Below the pieces are notes generated by a model, which made no database searches, was not told where the DNA came from, and worked only from the letters and a program-made list of their open reading frames with translations. This document shows, one piece after another, positions 9,276 through 20,860 of a stretch of 64,000 bases of DNA; the first letter of the stretch is position 1; each line of letters starts with the position of its first letter. A program made the translations under genes and the position numbers. This DNA comes from Caenorhabditis elegans (Eukaryota; Nematoda; Chromadorea; Rhabditida; Rhabditidae): positions 2,108,001 through 2,172,000 of the forward strand of contig NC_003280.10 of assembly GCF_000002985.6 (NCBI RefSeq). Reading direction: 5' to 3'.

Positions 9276-12200
9276 TCAATGAATTACAATTTTTGAAAGT
9301 TTCTCAATCATTGTTTCATCCTCAATTCCTGTCATTTTGATAATATCCACTTGAGCTTCAACAATGAAAGTGTCGTTGACAATATAATTATTTTCCAAAT
9401 TGTCCCAAGTTATGAATGTCGTAGTACCGTGACAAATTGGTTCATCAATCACATTTCCACTAAACACTGCACTTCTCCCATTGGGTGAGACTATTTTCAA
9501 TTGAAATGCAATTTCAATTGACCAATTTCTGGATTCACATTGTTCTTTTTCACACCGGAGAACTAGTCCAATGAATCCGTTTTCTTTTAGGATTAGCAGT
9601 GTCCTGAAATATTGAAAAAAATTTTTTTATTGTACAAATCAAACACTTACCATGGAATGTTGAAGCAATTTTGAATGTCCAAAGAGTATAATACTTCTTC
9701 TTCAATTCTTGACAGGTTTCTTAAAGTCTCTGATAGTGCAAATGTTCTCTTCGTACATGGCTCATCTTCAAATAATCGTTTTTTGAAATATTTTCAATTA
9801 AAGGTGGAGTAGCGCCAGTGGGGAAATTGTTGAAAACCACTCCTTTGGTCCCAAAATGAACAAATATCATAATAAAATGTTTCAAAAATTTTTTGAAATT
9901 TTTTTATTTACTGACAAAAAGTGGCAATTACTCAATTTTTGTCACTCATAATTTTGGAAGTCGACCAAAAAAAAAAAATTTTTTTTGACATTTTTTATAT
10001 TTTAATTTTGTTTAAATTATTTGTATTAAAAACTTGTAGGGGTCGAAACATGCGACATTTCTTTAAATTTCCTCAAAAGCTCGTATTTTTCAAAATTTTA
10101 CGCTATACGCTATACGCTTTTTGGAATTTTTGGATGTTTTGGAATTTTTGGAATTTTGGACTTTTTGGACTTTTTGGAATTTTCGGAATTTCGGATTTTT
10201 TGGATGTTTTAGAATTTTTGGAATTTTGGACTTTTTGGAATTTTTGGAATTTCGGAATTTAGAATTTTTGGAATTTTGGACTTTTTGGAATTTTTGGAAT
10301 TTCGGAATTTTTGGATGTTTTGGAATTTTTGGAATTTTTGGAATTTCGGAATTTAGAATTTTTGGAATTTTGGACTTTTTGGACTTTTTGGAATTTTTGG
10401 AATTTTTGGATGTTTTGGAATTTTTGGAATTTTTGGAATTTTTGGAATTTCGGAATTTAGAATTTTTGGATGTTTTAGAATTTTTGGAATTTTGGACTTT
10501 TTGGACTTTTTGGAATTTTTGGAATTTTTGGAATTTCGGAATTTAGAATTTTTGGATGTTTTAGAATTTTTGGAATTTTGGACTTTTTGGACTTTTTGGA
10601 ATTTTTGGAATTTTTGGATGTTTTGGAATTTTTGGAATTTTTGGAATTTTTGGAATTTCGGAATTTAGAATTTTTGGATGTTTTAGAATTTTTGGAATTT
10701 TGGACTTTTTGGACTTTTTGGAATTTTCGGAATTTCGGATTTTTTGGATGTTTTAGAATTTTTGGAATTTTGGACTTTTTGGAATTTTTGGAATTTCGGA
10801 ATTTAGAATTTTTGGAATTTTGGACTTTTTGGAATTTTTGGAATTTCGGAATTTTTGGATGTTTTGGAATTTTTGGAATTTTTGGAATTTCGGAATTTAG
10901 AATTTTTGGAATTTTGGACTTTTTGGACTTTTTGGAATTTTTGGAATTTTTGGATGTTTTGGAATTTTTGGAATTTTTGGAATTTTTGGAATTTCGGAAT
11001 TTAGAATTTTTGGATGTTTTAGAATTTTTGGAATTTTGGACTTTTTGGACTTTTTGGAATTTTTGGAATTTTTGGAATTTCGGAATTTAGAATTTTTGGA
11101 TGTTTTAGAATTTTTGGAATTTTGGACTTTTTGGACTTTTTGGAATTTTCGGAATTTCGAATTTTTTGGATGTTTTAGAATTTTTGGAATTTTGGACTTT
11201 TTGGAATTTTTGGAATTTCGGAATTTAGAATTTTTGGAATTTTGGACTTTTTGGAATTTTTGGAATTTCGGAATTTTTGGATGTTTTGGAATTTTTGGAA
11301 TTTCGGAATTTAGAATTTTTGGAATTTTGGACTTTTTGGACTTTTTGGATGTTTTAGAATTTTTGGAATTTTGGACTTTTTGGACTTTTTGGAATTTTTG
11401 GAATTTCGGAATTTAGAATTTTTGGAATTTTGGACTTTTTGGACTTTTTGGAATTTTTGGAATTTTTGGATGTTTTGGAATTTTTGGAATTTTTGGAATT
11501 TTTGGAATTTCGGAATTTAGAATTTTTGGATGTTTTAGAATTTTTGGAATTTTGGACTTTTTGGAATTTTTGGAATTTCGGAATTTAGAATTTTTGGATG
11601 TTTTGGAATTTTGGAATACGCTATACGCTATACGCTATACGTACGACATATACGACATATATACGACAGTTTTCCAAAACTTTGACCGGAATTAATGAAA
11701 AATCTAAATTTTTTTGGAGTGTTTTATTAGAGTGATTTTGGAGTGATTCGGTTGTTTTGAATCACTATAAGTGCATTTAGACAAAATTCTCACTGGCGCT
11801 ACTCCACATTTAAACAAAAATATGACCCACCTGTAATTTTCTCTATTGTTACACGAACTTCAACATCGATACAGTCATTGGTCACATAATCTTTCTCCAA
11901 GTCATTCCAACTAATAAATTCGCCGGTGCACCCGCCCGAAGATTTATTTTCAAAAACAGCCTTACGCTGTTCTGAATGAAATTTACCATTTGCAGAAATC
12001 AATCTAAAATCGATCAAGCATTCAATTGACCATTTTCTCTCTTCGTAGATTTCTTTATCGCAGTTCAAAGAGATTAGAAGACATTTCTTTGATTTTTGAA
12101 TTTCAATTCTCCTGAAAATTCTTAAGCTATAAACTTTTTAGGAGTGACTTTTAATAAAAAACCATGGCATATTGTAATGATCTTCTGGATCACTGAAATC

Positions 12201-14181
12201 TCTTTCATTCTCAACAAATTTGGATATGTTCTTGAATGTATGTTTCAGAAGAAATGAAACATTCCTATATGGTTGCGGTGGAGGATCTGGAAAGTTGTTA
12301 ATCAAGTGTACTGCTCATTAAAGGTGGAGTAGCGCCAGTGGGGATTTTGTCTAAATGCACTTATAATGATCCAAAACAACCGAATATCATAATTAAAAAA
12401 CTCCAAAAATTTTTAGATTTTTCATAATTTCCGGTCAAAGTTTTGGCAAATTTCCAAAATTTTGAAAAATACGAGCTTTTGAGGAAATTTAAAGAAATGT
12501 CTCACGTTTCGACTACTACAATGTTTTTGAAACAAATAATTTAAACAAAATTAAATCATAAAAAATGTAGAAACAATTTTTTTTATTTGATCGACTTCCA
12601 AAATTATGAGTGGCAAAAACTATTGCCACTTTTTGACAGTAAATAAAAAATTTTCGAAAATTTTTTGAAAAGATTTACCATGATATTTGGCCATTTTGGG
12701 ACCAAAAGAGTGGTTTTCAACAATTTCCCCATTGGCGCTACTCCACCTTTAATCTAATCTTACGCTTGATATCAAAAAACCCTGTGCTGTTGACGATATT
12801 GGCATAGATTTCAATGATAATACTATTATTAACCACATAATCCTTTAGCAAATTCTCCCAACTTATGAATTTATCCATTCCATGTCCTTCCGGCTTTTGG
12901 AATTTATGTTGTACAGTCCGTCGGAAACATTTTCCATTGCCTGCTACTAACTTCATGATGAATTTCGTATCAAAAGTCCACTTTTTTTCGCACTCTTGCT
13001 TTTCACAGTGCAAGTTGAAACCAAGAAATCCATCGTTTTTGGAAATGCCAAGGCTCCTAGAAAGTAAAATTACATATTGACTTTGCTTTTTCGGAACCAA
13101 AATTACCGAATTTTGCAATGAGACATTTGAAAATTTCCTTTAAAAAAGTTATAGCGGTTCAAATTCCTGAGAAAAGGCACATTTTTGACTAAACTCAAAA
13201 TTTTTTTTTGTCAAATTTTCTGTGTCGCAGCGTTTGGAACTTAAAGATGGAGTAGCGCCAGTGGGGATTTTGTCTAAATGCACTTATAATGATCCAAAAC
13301 AACCGAATATCATAATAAAACATTCCAAAAAATTTTAGATTTTTCATAATTTCTGGCCAAAGTTTTGGCAAAGTGCCAAAATTTTGAAAAATATGAGCTT
13401 TTGAGAAAATTTAAAAAAATGTCGCATGTTTCGACCCCTACAATGTTTTAATACAAATAATTTAAACAAAATTAAAACATAAAAAAATTTAGAAAAAAAT
13501 TGTTTTTTTGGTCGACTTCAAAAATTATGAGTGGCAAAAACTGAGTAATTGCCACTTTTTGACAGTTAATAAAAAAATTTGAAAATAATTTTGAAAAGAT
13601 TTATTATGATATTTGGTCATTTTGAGACCATTGGAGTGGTTTTTCACAATTTCCCCACTGGTGCTACTCGTCCTTTAATTAATATTTTTGCTATTTATTA
13701 GGCGTTTATTCGTGGACTTATGTACATTTTAATTGTGCCCCACTGACCGAAAATGTATTTAAATCAACGAATAAAAGCTTGATAAAAAATTCAAAAAGAT
13801 GATAATTAAACAGAAATTAAGTTCCAGAAACTGCGACACCAAGAACTTCGGGCCGATGCAAAACAGAAAAAGGGCCAAAATTCGATTTTAGCTAAAATCA
13901 GTGTACTTTTTTGTTCAAAATTTTGAACGGCCATAAAAAATTCTCAGAAAATGTTCAAGTAGTTTCATCATGAAATTCGTTTATTTGAGCCCACTTTGGG
14001 TAAATATTTTCAAAATCGTCCGAACCGTTAGTCCAACTTGAACAATTAAAACATTTAATATTAACATGACTAACCATGGAATGTTGTATCGTACTTCATT
14101 ATCACACTTGAAATTATCTCCATCTTCGAGATTTGATATATCCTTGATTTTCCGAACCAGCAAGAATGATCTACCTGACAT
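9276..14181 (-). CDS. Protein with three MATH domains, no BTB
   Basis: The exons are 14075-14181, 12764-13056, 12163-12286, 11831-12111, 9652-9765 and 9276-9604. ATG 14179-14181 follows a TTTCAG acceptor by four bases, as for a trans-spliced leader. Each MATH domain is split at the same place: a first exon ending (N)IPW or NMPW and a second containing WSIE- or WTFD-type strands, FISW(E/N)(N/D)L and (N)DYV..N(D/N)(S/C)I. MATH domains fold as TRAF-like beta sandwiches that bind peptides; in worms they are usually linked to BTB for CUL3 ligases, but here the chain stops after MATH3 (IVIH-stop), so partner recruitment would need another protein. The introns are crowded with palindromic elements. 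Its best relative in the window is the triple-MATH gene at 46012-57192. Reading frame is kept throughout. Confidence 0.75.
9798..11813. repeat. GTAGCGCCAGTGG-family element interrupted by a satellite
   Basis: The left end is TTAAAGGTGGAGTAGCGCC at 9798 and the right end GGCGCTACTCCACATTTAA at 11813. The first 300 bases and last 150 bases are ordinary family sequence. Between them lies the satellite at 10103-11620. The element occupies the intron between MATH2 and MATH3. Confidence 0.85.
10103..11620. repeat. TTTTTGGAATTT satellite with higher-order structure
   Basis: It consists of 9-13-base words (TTTTTGGAA, TTTTGGACT, TTTCGGAATTTAGAA, TTTTTGGATGTTTTGGAA) in direct orientation. A marker variant TTTCGGAATTTCGGA occurs at about 10181, 10725 and 11147, giving higher-order spacing of about 544 and 422 bases. 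Both edges carry ACGCTATACG repeats (10101-10120 and 11614-11640). Long open frames rich in Phe, Leu, Glu and Trp across it are by-products of the repeat. Confidence 0.9.
12318..12752. repeat. GTAGCGCCAGTGG-family palindromic element
   Basis: It is a complete copy with TTAAAGGTGGAGTAGCGCC at the left and GGCGCTACTCCACCTTTAA at the right. It lies in the intron between MATH1 and MATH2 of the host gene, ending 12 bases from the splice donor at 12763. Confidence 0.85.
13241..13680. repeat. GTAGCGCCAGTGG-family palindromic element
   Basis: The left end is TTAAAGATGGAGTAGCGCC; the right end is GGTGCTACTCGTCCTTTAA, slightly degenerate. It lies inside the first intron of the triple-MATH gene. Confidence 0.8.
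13683..13985. repeat. Remnant of the GAGTACCGAAAT palindromic family
   Basis: Landmarks shared with the copy at 1459-1912 are GGCGTTTATTCGT, TGTGCCCCACTGACC, CAACGAATAAAAGC, a CAGAAACTGCGACACC segment and TCATGAAATTCGTT. The outer left end is missing. Confidence 0.6.
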
Positions 14182-15686
14182 TTTCTGAAACAACCCAAAA
14201 TTGTGAAATGTTTGCAAAATGATGAATTGATGTGAAATTGGAATTGAACAAAGATAAAGAAAGATGAAGTAATGACGTTTTTATCAGTATATAAACAAAG
14301 TGAGTACTGATAACTAAGAATGATTGAATATTTTTGTTTTAATGCTAGCAAGACTTGCTGAATCTGAGTAATATGGTGTCGTACAATCAATTTCAGACGC
14401 CAGAACTTATTTTCCATATGAAAATCAGGGACACGTCTCCAATAATAGACCTATCATTAAAAATAATTCATTTTCAGAAATTTAAAGGTGCAGTAGCGCC
14501 AGTGGGGAATGTGCTAAAAACCACTCCTTGGGTCCCAGAATGACCAAATACCATGATAAAACTTTTCAAAAAATCATTGAAAATTTTTTTTTTGTCAAAA
14601 AGTGGCCCCTACCCAGTATTTGCCACTCATAATTTTGGAAATCGACCAAAAAAAAATTTTGTTTTTACATTTTTTATGTTTTAAATTTGTTTCAATTATT
14701 TATATTAAAACATTGTAGGGGTCGAAACATGCGACATTTTTTTAAATTTCCTCAAAACCCCGTATTTTTTAAAATTTTGGCAATTTGACAAAACCTTGAC
14801 AGTAAATTATGAAAAATCTAAAAATTTTTGGAGTGTTTTCAAGTTGTGTATAAAAATACAAAATTTAAACAAAATGAGAGACTGTTGGAAGAGCAGTTCG
14901 GGTAAATGAAAATTCTTATCAGGTATGACATTGGGTGACGCCAGTTGTTATCAATCATTCGTTTTGTGCTGAAATGACAAAGTGTCGTAATAAACACTTC
15001 AAATTGGTGTTTTTTCAAATACTCATAGTCAATAGACGGAAAATTGAATTGTATCTGAAAATTATGCTAAAGCTGGATTTTTCTTAATTTTCGTTTCATA
15101 TTTGTGTGCTCCATGAAATTTTGTTATAAAACAAAAAACTAGAAGGCGCTAGCTCAATTTTGAATTTTAGAGTAAAAACCGCGACGCAACCGCGCCGCGT
15201 GGTGAGATTTTTATCCTAAAGCAAATGGGGGACAAAAATTTCGGAAATTTTGTGAAGAATTCGAATTTTCTGGTAAAAATAGCTCAGGCTTATGGGAAAT
15301 TTCTGAAAGTTGAAGTTTTACGCCAAACTTTGAACTCTGTTTGTTGGCTGGTGGAGTATGTGTGACTTTTCAAAAATATTTAGCTGTTTAGCTACAATTT
15401 TATTTTAGACAAAAACTAAAAGTTGAAGTTGAAGTCTTAAATCGAATTTTTCAAATTTATTTATTTGCTTCATAATTTGTAATGTTCACATGAAAAACAG
15501 CAGAAAGGAATAAAATCAATAGAAAACATGTAACTGAAAAGTGTAATTTGAAATGAGAATGTGGGGAGATCTTCCAGAAAAAGGATATTTTACACGAAAA
15601 CAAGGTTTTGGTAACAAAATTGAAAAAGAGAGTGAGATAACTAATTTGATAAGTTAAAGATGCGATGAGAAAAGGTAAATTGTCCA
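14182..15686. other. Intergenic region with repeats
   Basis: It holds a truncated GTAGCGCCAGTGG element (14481-14842), a dispersed repeat shared with 9168-9230, a GACGCAACCGCGCCGCG motif near 15180 and the 3' flank of the left BATH gene (15457-15686). No independent gene is seen. Confidence 0.5.
14481..14842. repeat. Truncated GTAGCGCCAGTGG-family element
   Basis: The left end (TTTAAAGGTGCAGTAGCGCC) and middle are present. The sequence stops at TTTGGAGTGTTTT and lacks the right terminus. Confidence 0.75.
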
Positions 15687-16180
15687 TCAATACTTGATAA
15701 TAAAGCCGACAGAGAGAATTAGCAAAAAAATGAACGCGAAACCCAAAAAACAGGCTAAATAGAAGTTAATATTGGCCAGTGATTTGTTAAGAAGAGCTGC
15801 AATTACTTCTGGATCCATGTCATTATGATCAAATGGTGCCACTGCTCTGATTTCGTTGATTGTATTAATTTTTGAGAGGCAATGCATCTGGAAAAGAAAC
15901 CGATCAAGATTGTGGAGAAATAAGGATGATCCTTACCTTTAAGCTCTTCAGCTGATATTGCTTAACCAGTTTGAGTTTCTCCTTAACTGATTTCTCAGAT
16001 TTCTCGATCAAAAACTCTTCGCATTTTTGAATCGGAAGCGACATGGTGAACTTGTGAGCCAAGGTAAGAATTCCATCAATGGTGTCCTCTGAAATGTTTA
16101 TGTACATATTATTTCTAAATTATTTCTTATAATTTCTCACCATCAATTGCAGGTTCTCCGTATAGAACCTCAAGAAGGTT

Positions 16181-16183
16181 CTA
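16181..16183 (-). other. Premature TAG in the BTB domain of the left BATH copy
   Basis: The minus-strand codon is TAG, where the right copy has CAG at the same place in an otherwise near-identical exon. It falls about halfway along the BTB fold, so the product would lose the second half of BTB and the membrane tail. Confidence 0.85.
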
Positions 16184-16746
16184 GAAATCGACTGAACTGG
16201 TGTCTTGGAGTGTGAGTTCCGATCCTTGCTCAGATTTCCCGAGAAGAAGAGCATTGAAGTATGTAGAGTGAGAGGCGAGAAACTGAAAGGAAATTTAAAT
16301 TATGAAAAAAAAAACAAGAAGGAACATACCTTTTTGAGAACATAAAACTTCTTGCCTCCAATATCAAGAACCACATCGGAAAACTCTTCAGCTGATTTAT
16401 CGAAGCTTCTGAGCACTTTCTTCGGGATTCCAGTCATTTTTGTGATTTTAACAGTTATTTCAACAATGATACAGTCATCAATTAGGTAGTCATTTGTCAG
16501 TGTGTCCCAACTGATAAACTTAAAATATCCCCAGCCCTCGTTTTTTTCAAATTTATGCTTAATAATCCCTGAGGAAACTTGCGATGCACCACTCAATGTC
16601 CTCACTTTAAAGGTGCAGTCTGTATCAATGGACCACGCTGTGTCTTCTGTCAATTTGTCGCAGTGCAGAAATACCCCAAAATGATCCTCCTTGCGTTTAA
16701 TATACATACACCTGAATTTTTTTTATATTCGCTATAAGTTACGAAA

Positions 16747-17040
16747 TGTCAAGAATGATGTTTCATGAATCATTCTTGAATAGTATTATGTTATATTTTG
16801 TATTATGTTATCCTTCGCTTTACTTTTATTTATTTTTGCCAAAATCATGTTTATATTAAAAAGGCTTATTCATCGATTTACATTTGTATATAAACCCTAC
16901 CATTTAATGTTCCTTTTACGTTCCCTTTTATTCCTGATATATCATTCCTTTCACTCCAGCTTAAAGCTTCATTGTTTATATTCTTCAGCAATAAATAATT
17001 ATTATTCTCCTACTGTTTTCTCTTATTGATTTCAATAACA
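16747..17040 (+). repeat. 5' LTR of the BEL/Pao element
   Basis: It is 294 bases, starting TG and ending CA, and matches 20861-21154 over the full length by eye. It contains a TATATAAAC box near 16890. Confidence 0.85.
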
Positions 17041-17058
17041 TGGCGACCACTAAATAAA
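17041..17058 (+). other. Probable primer binding site
   Basis: TGGCGACCACTAAATAAA lies immediately after the 5' LTR. TGG next to the LTR is the usual complement of a tRNA CCA end. I did not match it to a specific tRNA. Confidence 0.6.
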
Positions 17059-17087
17059 AAGATCCTGCAATCTTCAAACCAACAAAG

Positions 17088-17620
17088 ATGAGTCTAATCC
17101 CCAGACAACAAATAGGCAGATGTCTTGCGAGACTGAAGGATCTTCAAGAAGAAGCAAAAGAAGAGATTGAAAACGTTGAAGAACTCCAGAAAGGACCAAT
17201 CGATGCTCTATTTGGAACAATCATCGACATTGTCGACCTCGCAGATAGAATAAACACTGAATGTTATCGTATTGAGCAATAATCGACAAAATGGAAACTC
17301 CTGTTCGATTCCGACCCGTCCGAAAAAGAAGTTATGAGAAATTACAAAAATCAGCACGGTGATTTTGAAGTTGAATTGAACAAGACAAAAGAAGTACGTC
17401 TTCAACTTCACAAGATGTACAAGAAATACGTAGAAACCCACAAAACTCGAACTCCCACAACTGTCACGGAGTACCCGCAATTCCCTGGAGACGAAGCTCG
17501 GATAGCTACATCTCAATCAACTCAACAGCTCATTTCACAAGGAAATCAGAGCACCCCAGTCTACAACCTTGAACCTATTCAATTCATCTCAATTCTGCTA
17601 CTACTAATTCCAACACCACA
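17088..17620 (+). pseudogene. N-terminal gag region of the BEL/Pao element, broken
   Basis: The frame opens at ATG 17088 (MSLIPRQQIGRCLARLKDL) with a helical, acidic N-terminal segment. It is cut by TAA at 17280-17282, continues open in the same frame (FEVELNKTKEVRLQLHKMYK), and then loses frame between about 17575 and 17625, where the main gag-pol frame takes over. A Gln/Ser/Thr/Pro-rich linker spans the break. Either the copy is dead for gag or expression uses recoding; two independent lesions favour decay. Confidence 0.65.
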
Positions 17621-17626
17621 ATTCCT

Positions 17627-20600
17627 ATGTCAACTCAATCTGCTATTCCTTTTTATTCAAGTCAATCTTCAAATCAGCCTACTATTCCTACATATTTAAT
17701 TCAACCTTCAATTCAATCTACTATTCCATTGCAAACAGTGCCGTCTACACAACAAAGCTGTCAACATACTTTACCACAACAAACACTTGCTTCTGCACAA
17801 CAACCAATTCAACAAACACTACCGTATGTTCAAAACTCGAATTATCAACATTATCAATCTGCCATCCAAAATGGTCAACAAGTTTTCCAACAACCTTTCA
17901 ATCTTCCAATTCAATTACCTCAAATGGGACTCATGAAATTTGATGGAGACTTCACTAAATATCATTCATTTATCGAGATGTTTTCATCACTATTCGATTC
18001 ACTTCCAATTGGAGACGTTTCCAAACTTCAATATTTAACCATGGCTCTGGATGGTCCAGCCCGCGACATGATTGCTCATCTTTCATTGATTGGAACCAAC
18101 TATGCCATTGCGAGAGACGTCTTACACGAACAATACGGGGATACGAAGAGAACTCGTCATCACCTTATTAGAAAACTACAAGACCTACCAGCAATGTCGA
18201 ACAACCACTCAATGAGCCAACTTCAAGAATTATGGTCCAACGCATCAACAATCTTCTACCAACTACGCAATCTACAAGCTGACTCAGACAACGTCACAAC
18301 TGCCGACATCATTTCAAGAAAACTTCCGAAACGGTACATCAAATTATTGTACACTGGAACAAATTCGGAACGAAACTACAGTGCTTCAGAACTACTACAA
18401 ACAGTCAGTGGCTACATTAAGTCAGAAACTCTAGTCAACACGATTTCAAATGACAACAAAGAACCACTCGATCGAAAACTGACCACAATGTCTGTGCATC
18501 AACATCCACGCCATACTCATCAGCAACTGCCAAACAAAACTACCAATGGACAAACATTGTCTCCTTGCATCTTCTGCTCATCAACTTCACACGTTCATCG
18601 ACATGAGGAATGTCCTATCTTCAATACAGCCGAAGCAAGAATACAGAAAGCACGAGAAATAGGACTATGCTTTGGATGTCTCCGATCAGGTCACCAACGT
18701 TCAAAGTGCAGTAGACCAAGAACTTGCAACCATTGCAAAGGAAACCATCACACAGTCTTTTGCCAATCTCACAATCGCAATGCCACGAGAAACCCAAATC
18801 AAAGAGAATTTGGTAGCCAACAAATGAATTCTAATCATAGAATCAATGGAGCATTGACAAGTGGACCGAATACGAGAAACTTCCGAGATTCCCGATCACA
18901 ATCTCCATCAAGATACTCAAGAGAACCGATTCGCAACAGTCAAGGATTCACATTTGGAAGACAAATTCCATCAAAACAAACAAGGTATCAAAATCAATCA
19001 TCAAGCGAACGGATACATTGTCCAACCCGAAGAGTTCAGTTTGGAACTACAGCCATCGCCGAATCTCAAGACTTCCCAATTCATTCAACAGAAAATTCAA
19101 CAACATCTATGCTAACATTGACATCGATGAAATACACTCCAGATGCCCCAATTGCTCAACTAAATGAAGCAGAAGAAACACCACAACTACCTTCCGATGT
19201 CCCGATGCTATTTCAAGAGAGAGAACTTCCAGTCAGCATGATGTCTACAACTGTCAATGTAGAAAACATCAAAGGAGAACAAATTCCAGTCAATGTATTC
19301 TTCGACTCAGGAAGCAACAAATCATACATCACGGAAAATCTACGAGACCAACTGGATCTACCATCAATTAGCAAAAAACAACTGAAAATTGCCACATTCG
19401 GTTCGGACAATCTTCAGTCCATCAAATCAAAAGGTTACCTTGTGAACTTCCTCATCAAAGACAAGAAGATACCGATTGCCCTCAGCAGTGTACCATCAAT
19501 TGTCAACTCGATAACAACAGCGAAAATAAATGAAGAAACAGTCCAAGATTTGATACACAACGACAATGCCATTTTGCCACGTACAACAACTTTACCTGAC
19601 ATTCTGATTGGACTCGACTTCATGAGTAGAATACTCGGCGAAACAACTTCAAAGATTTTACCAAATGGAACCACAATCAACTACACAGATGTTGGCATCA
19701 TCGTCACTGGAACTGAAAATCAATCAACCAAAGAAGCTACATTAGATTCCGATCAATATGCAAACAAACACAACTACCACCACTACACCACAAGTTCTAC
19801 AACCGATCCTCACGGTATCTTGCATATTGACCCTACTGAAGAACATGAAGCTCTTCACAAGCTACTTGAAAAATTCTGGTCATTGGAATCATGCTTCATC
19901 TTTGAAAATCCGAAAACAAAGGACGATGAGCTAACCGACGAACTATTCAAATCAACAACAACTCGTGACCCAGATGGAAGGTATGTGTGCAAATGGCCTT
20001 TCAAAGGTGACAAATCAACTCTTCCCGATAATCGTCAACTCGCCTACTTCCGTCTTCAGTCAACATTGAAACGACTAAACAAAGATATTGAACTCTACAA
20101 GAAATACGAAGAAATCATCAAAGATCAAGAAAGAAGAGGATTCATAGAACTCGTTCAAGACGAATTTCAACCATCTTATCAGAGACAATATTTATCTCAC
20201 CACCCGGTGATAAAGCCTACTTCCACATCAACCAAAGTCAGAATAGTGTACGACGGATCTGCCAGAGCCACGAAAACATCGAAATCACTCAACGCCATTC
20301 TACACACTGGTGAATCTCTGCTACCAAATCTTACTGGAGTTCTACTACGCATTCGACAACCTTCAATTCTAGTGAGCAGTGATTTGGAAAAAGCCTTTCT
20401 GCAGTTGGGACTCCACCATGAAGATCACGACTTCTGCAGGTTCTTGTGGCAACCCTGGAATCCAGGAACACAAAGATATCAACTAACACCTCAATCACCA
20501 AAGATCATTCTTCATGAACCTTCAACTTGGAATGTACTATCAATTTGGATTCAATGGAATCTTGGAAACTCGAACAATTATAGACTGCCAATCAAACAAG

Positions 20601-20686
20601 ACTCCCACTTCTTCTCTCATTTGCCGCGGCTCCCGAGCGCCGCCAATCTCCAATTTAATTTCGATTGTCGGAAATTTCAACACTGA
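17627..20686 (+). CDS. Gag-protease-partial RT polyprotein of BEL/Pao type
   Basis: The open frame is 1,019 codons. After a Gln-rich linker comes a gag core (MKFDGDFTKYHSFIEMF..., LAGP-like ALDGPARDMIAHL). A double CCHC-like knuckle typical of BEL/Pao follows (CFGCLRSGHQRSKC then CNHCKGNHHTVFC, near residues 345-375), then a retropepsin with VNVFFDSGSNKSYI and DILIGLDFM. The RT entry region reads YLSHHPVIKP, TKVRIVYDGSARATK and SSDLEKAFLQLGLHHEDHDFCRFLW. About residue 950 the family pattern stops; the last 65 or so residues are unrelated, which fits an internal deletion joining RT to sequence near the 3' end. No YxDD box, RNase H or integrase is present. Confidence 0.85.
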   Translation: MSTQSAIPFYSSQSSNQPTIPTYLIQPSIQSTIPLQTVPSTQQSCQHTLPQQTLASAQQPIQQTLPYVQNSNYQHYQSAIQNGQQVFQQPFNLPIQLPQMGLMKFDGDFTKYHSFIEMFSSLFDSLPIGDVSKLQYLTMALDGPARDMIAHLSLIGTNYAIARDVLHEQYGDTKRTRHHLIRKLQDLPAMSNNHSMSQLQELWSNASTIFYQLRNLQADSDNVTTADIISRKLPKRYIKLLYTGTNSERNYSASELLQTVSGYIKSETLVNTISNDNKEPLDRKLTTMSVHQHPRHTHQQLPNKTTNGQTLSPCIFCSSTSHVHRHEECPIFNTAEARIQKAREIGLCFGCLRSGHQRSKCSRPRTCNHCKGNHHTVFCQSHNRNATRNPNQREFGSQQMNSNHRINGALTSGPNTRNFRDSRSQSPSRYSREPIRNSQGFTFGRQIPSKQTRYQNQSSSERIHCPTRRVQFGTTAIAESQDFPIHSTENSTTSMLTLTSMKYTPDAPIAQLNEAEETPQLPSDVPMLFQERELPVSMMSTTVNVENIKGEQIPVNVFFDSGSNKSYITENLRDQLDLPSISKKQLKIATFGSDNLQSIKSKGYLVNFLIKDKKIPIALSSVPSIVNSITTAKINEETVQDLIHNDNAILPRTTTLPDILIGLDFMSRILGETTSKILPNGTTINYTDVGIIVTGTENQSTKEATLDSDQYANKHNYHHYTTSSTTDPHGILHIDPTEEHEALHKLLEKFWSLESCFIFENPKTKDDELTDELFKSTTTRDPDGRYVCKWPFKGDKSTLPDNRQLAYFRLQSTLKRLNKDIELYKKYEEIIKDQERRGFIELVQDEFQPSYQRQYLSHHPVIKPTSTSTKVRIVYDGSARATKTSKSLNAILHTGESLLPNLTGVLLRIRQPSILVSSDLEKAFLQLGLHHEDHDFCRFLWQPWNPGTQRYQLTPQSPKIILHEPSTWNVLSIWIQWNLGNSNNYRLPIKQDSHFFSHLPRLPSAANLQFNFDCRKFQH

Positions 20687-20860
20687 CCATGATCGATGTT
20701 TCTCAAGCAACTGTAAGCTGAGTTATTTTATGTTGTTTAATTTGTTTAATATTATCTGTCTAATACTAGAAAACAATTGCCCTCAATGTATTGTATCCCA
20801 AAATCTCCAAAATTTGAATTTTCTGAATAATCCTCCTTCCCCCTCTTTGCCCCTCGTGAA

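Noticed and set aside
10121-11416. Long open frames rich in Phe, Leu, Glu and Trp
   Set aside because: They are translations of the TTTTTGGAATTT satellite; several frames are open at once and there is no domain.
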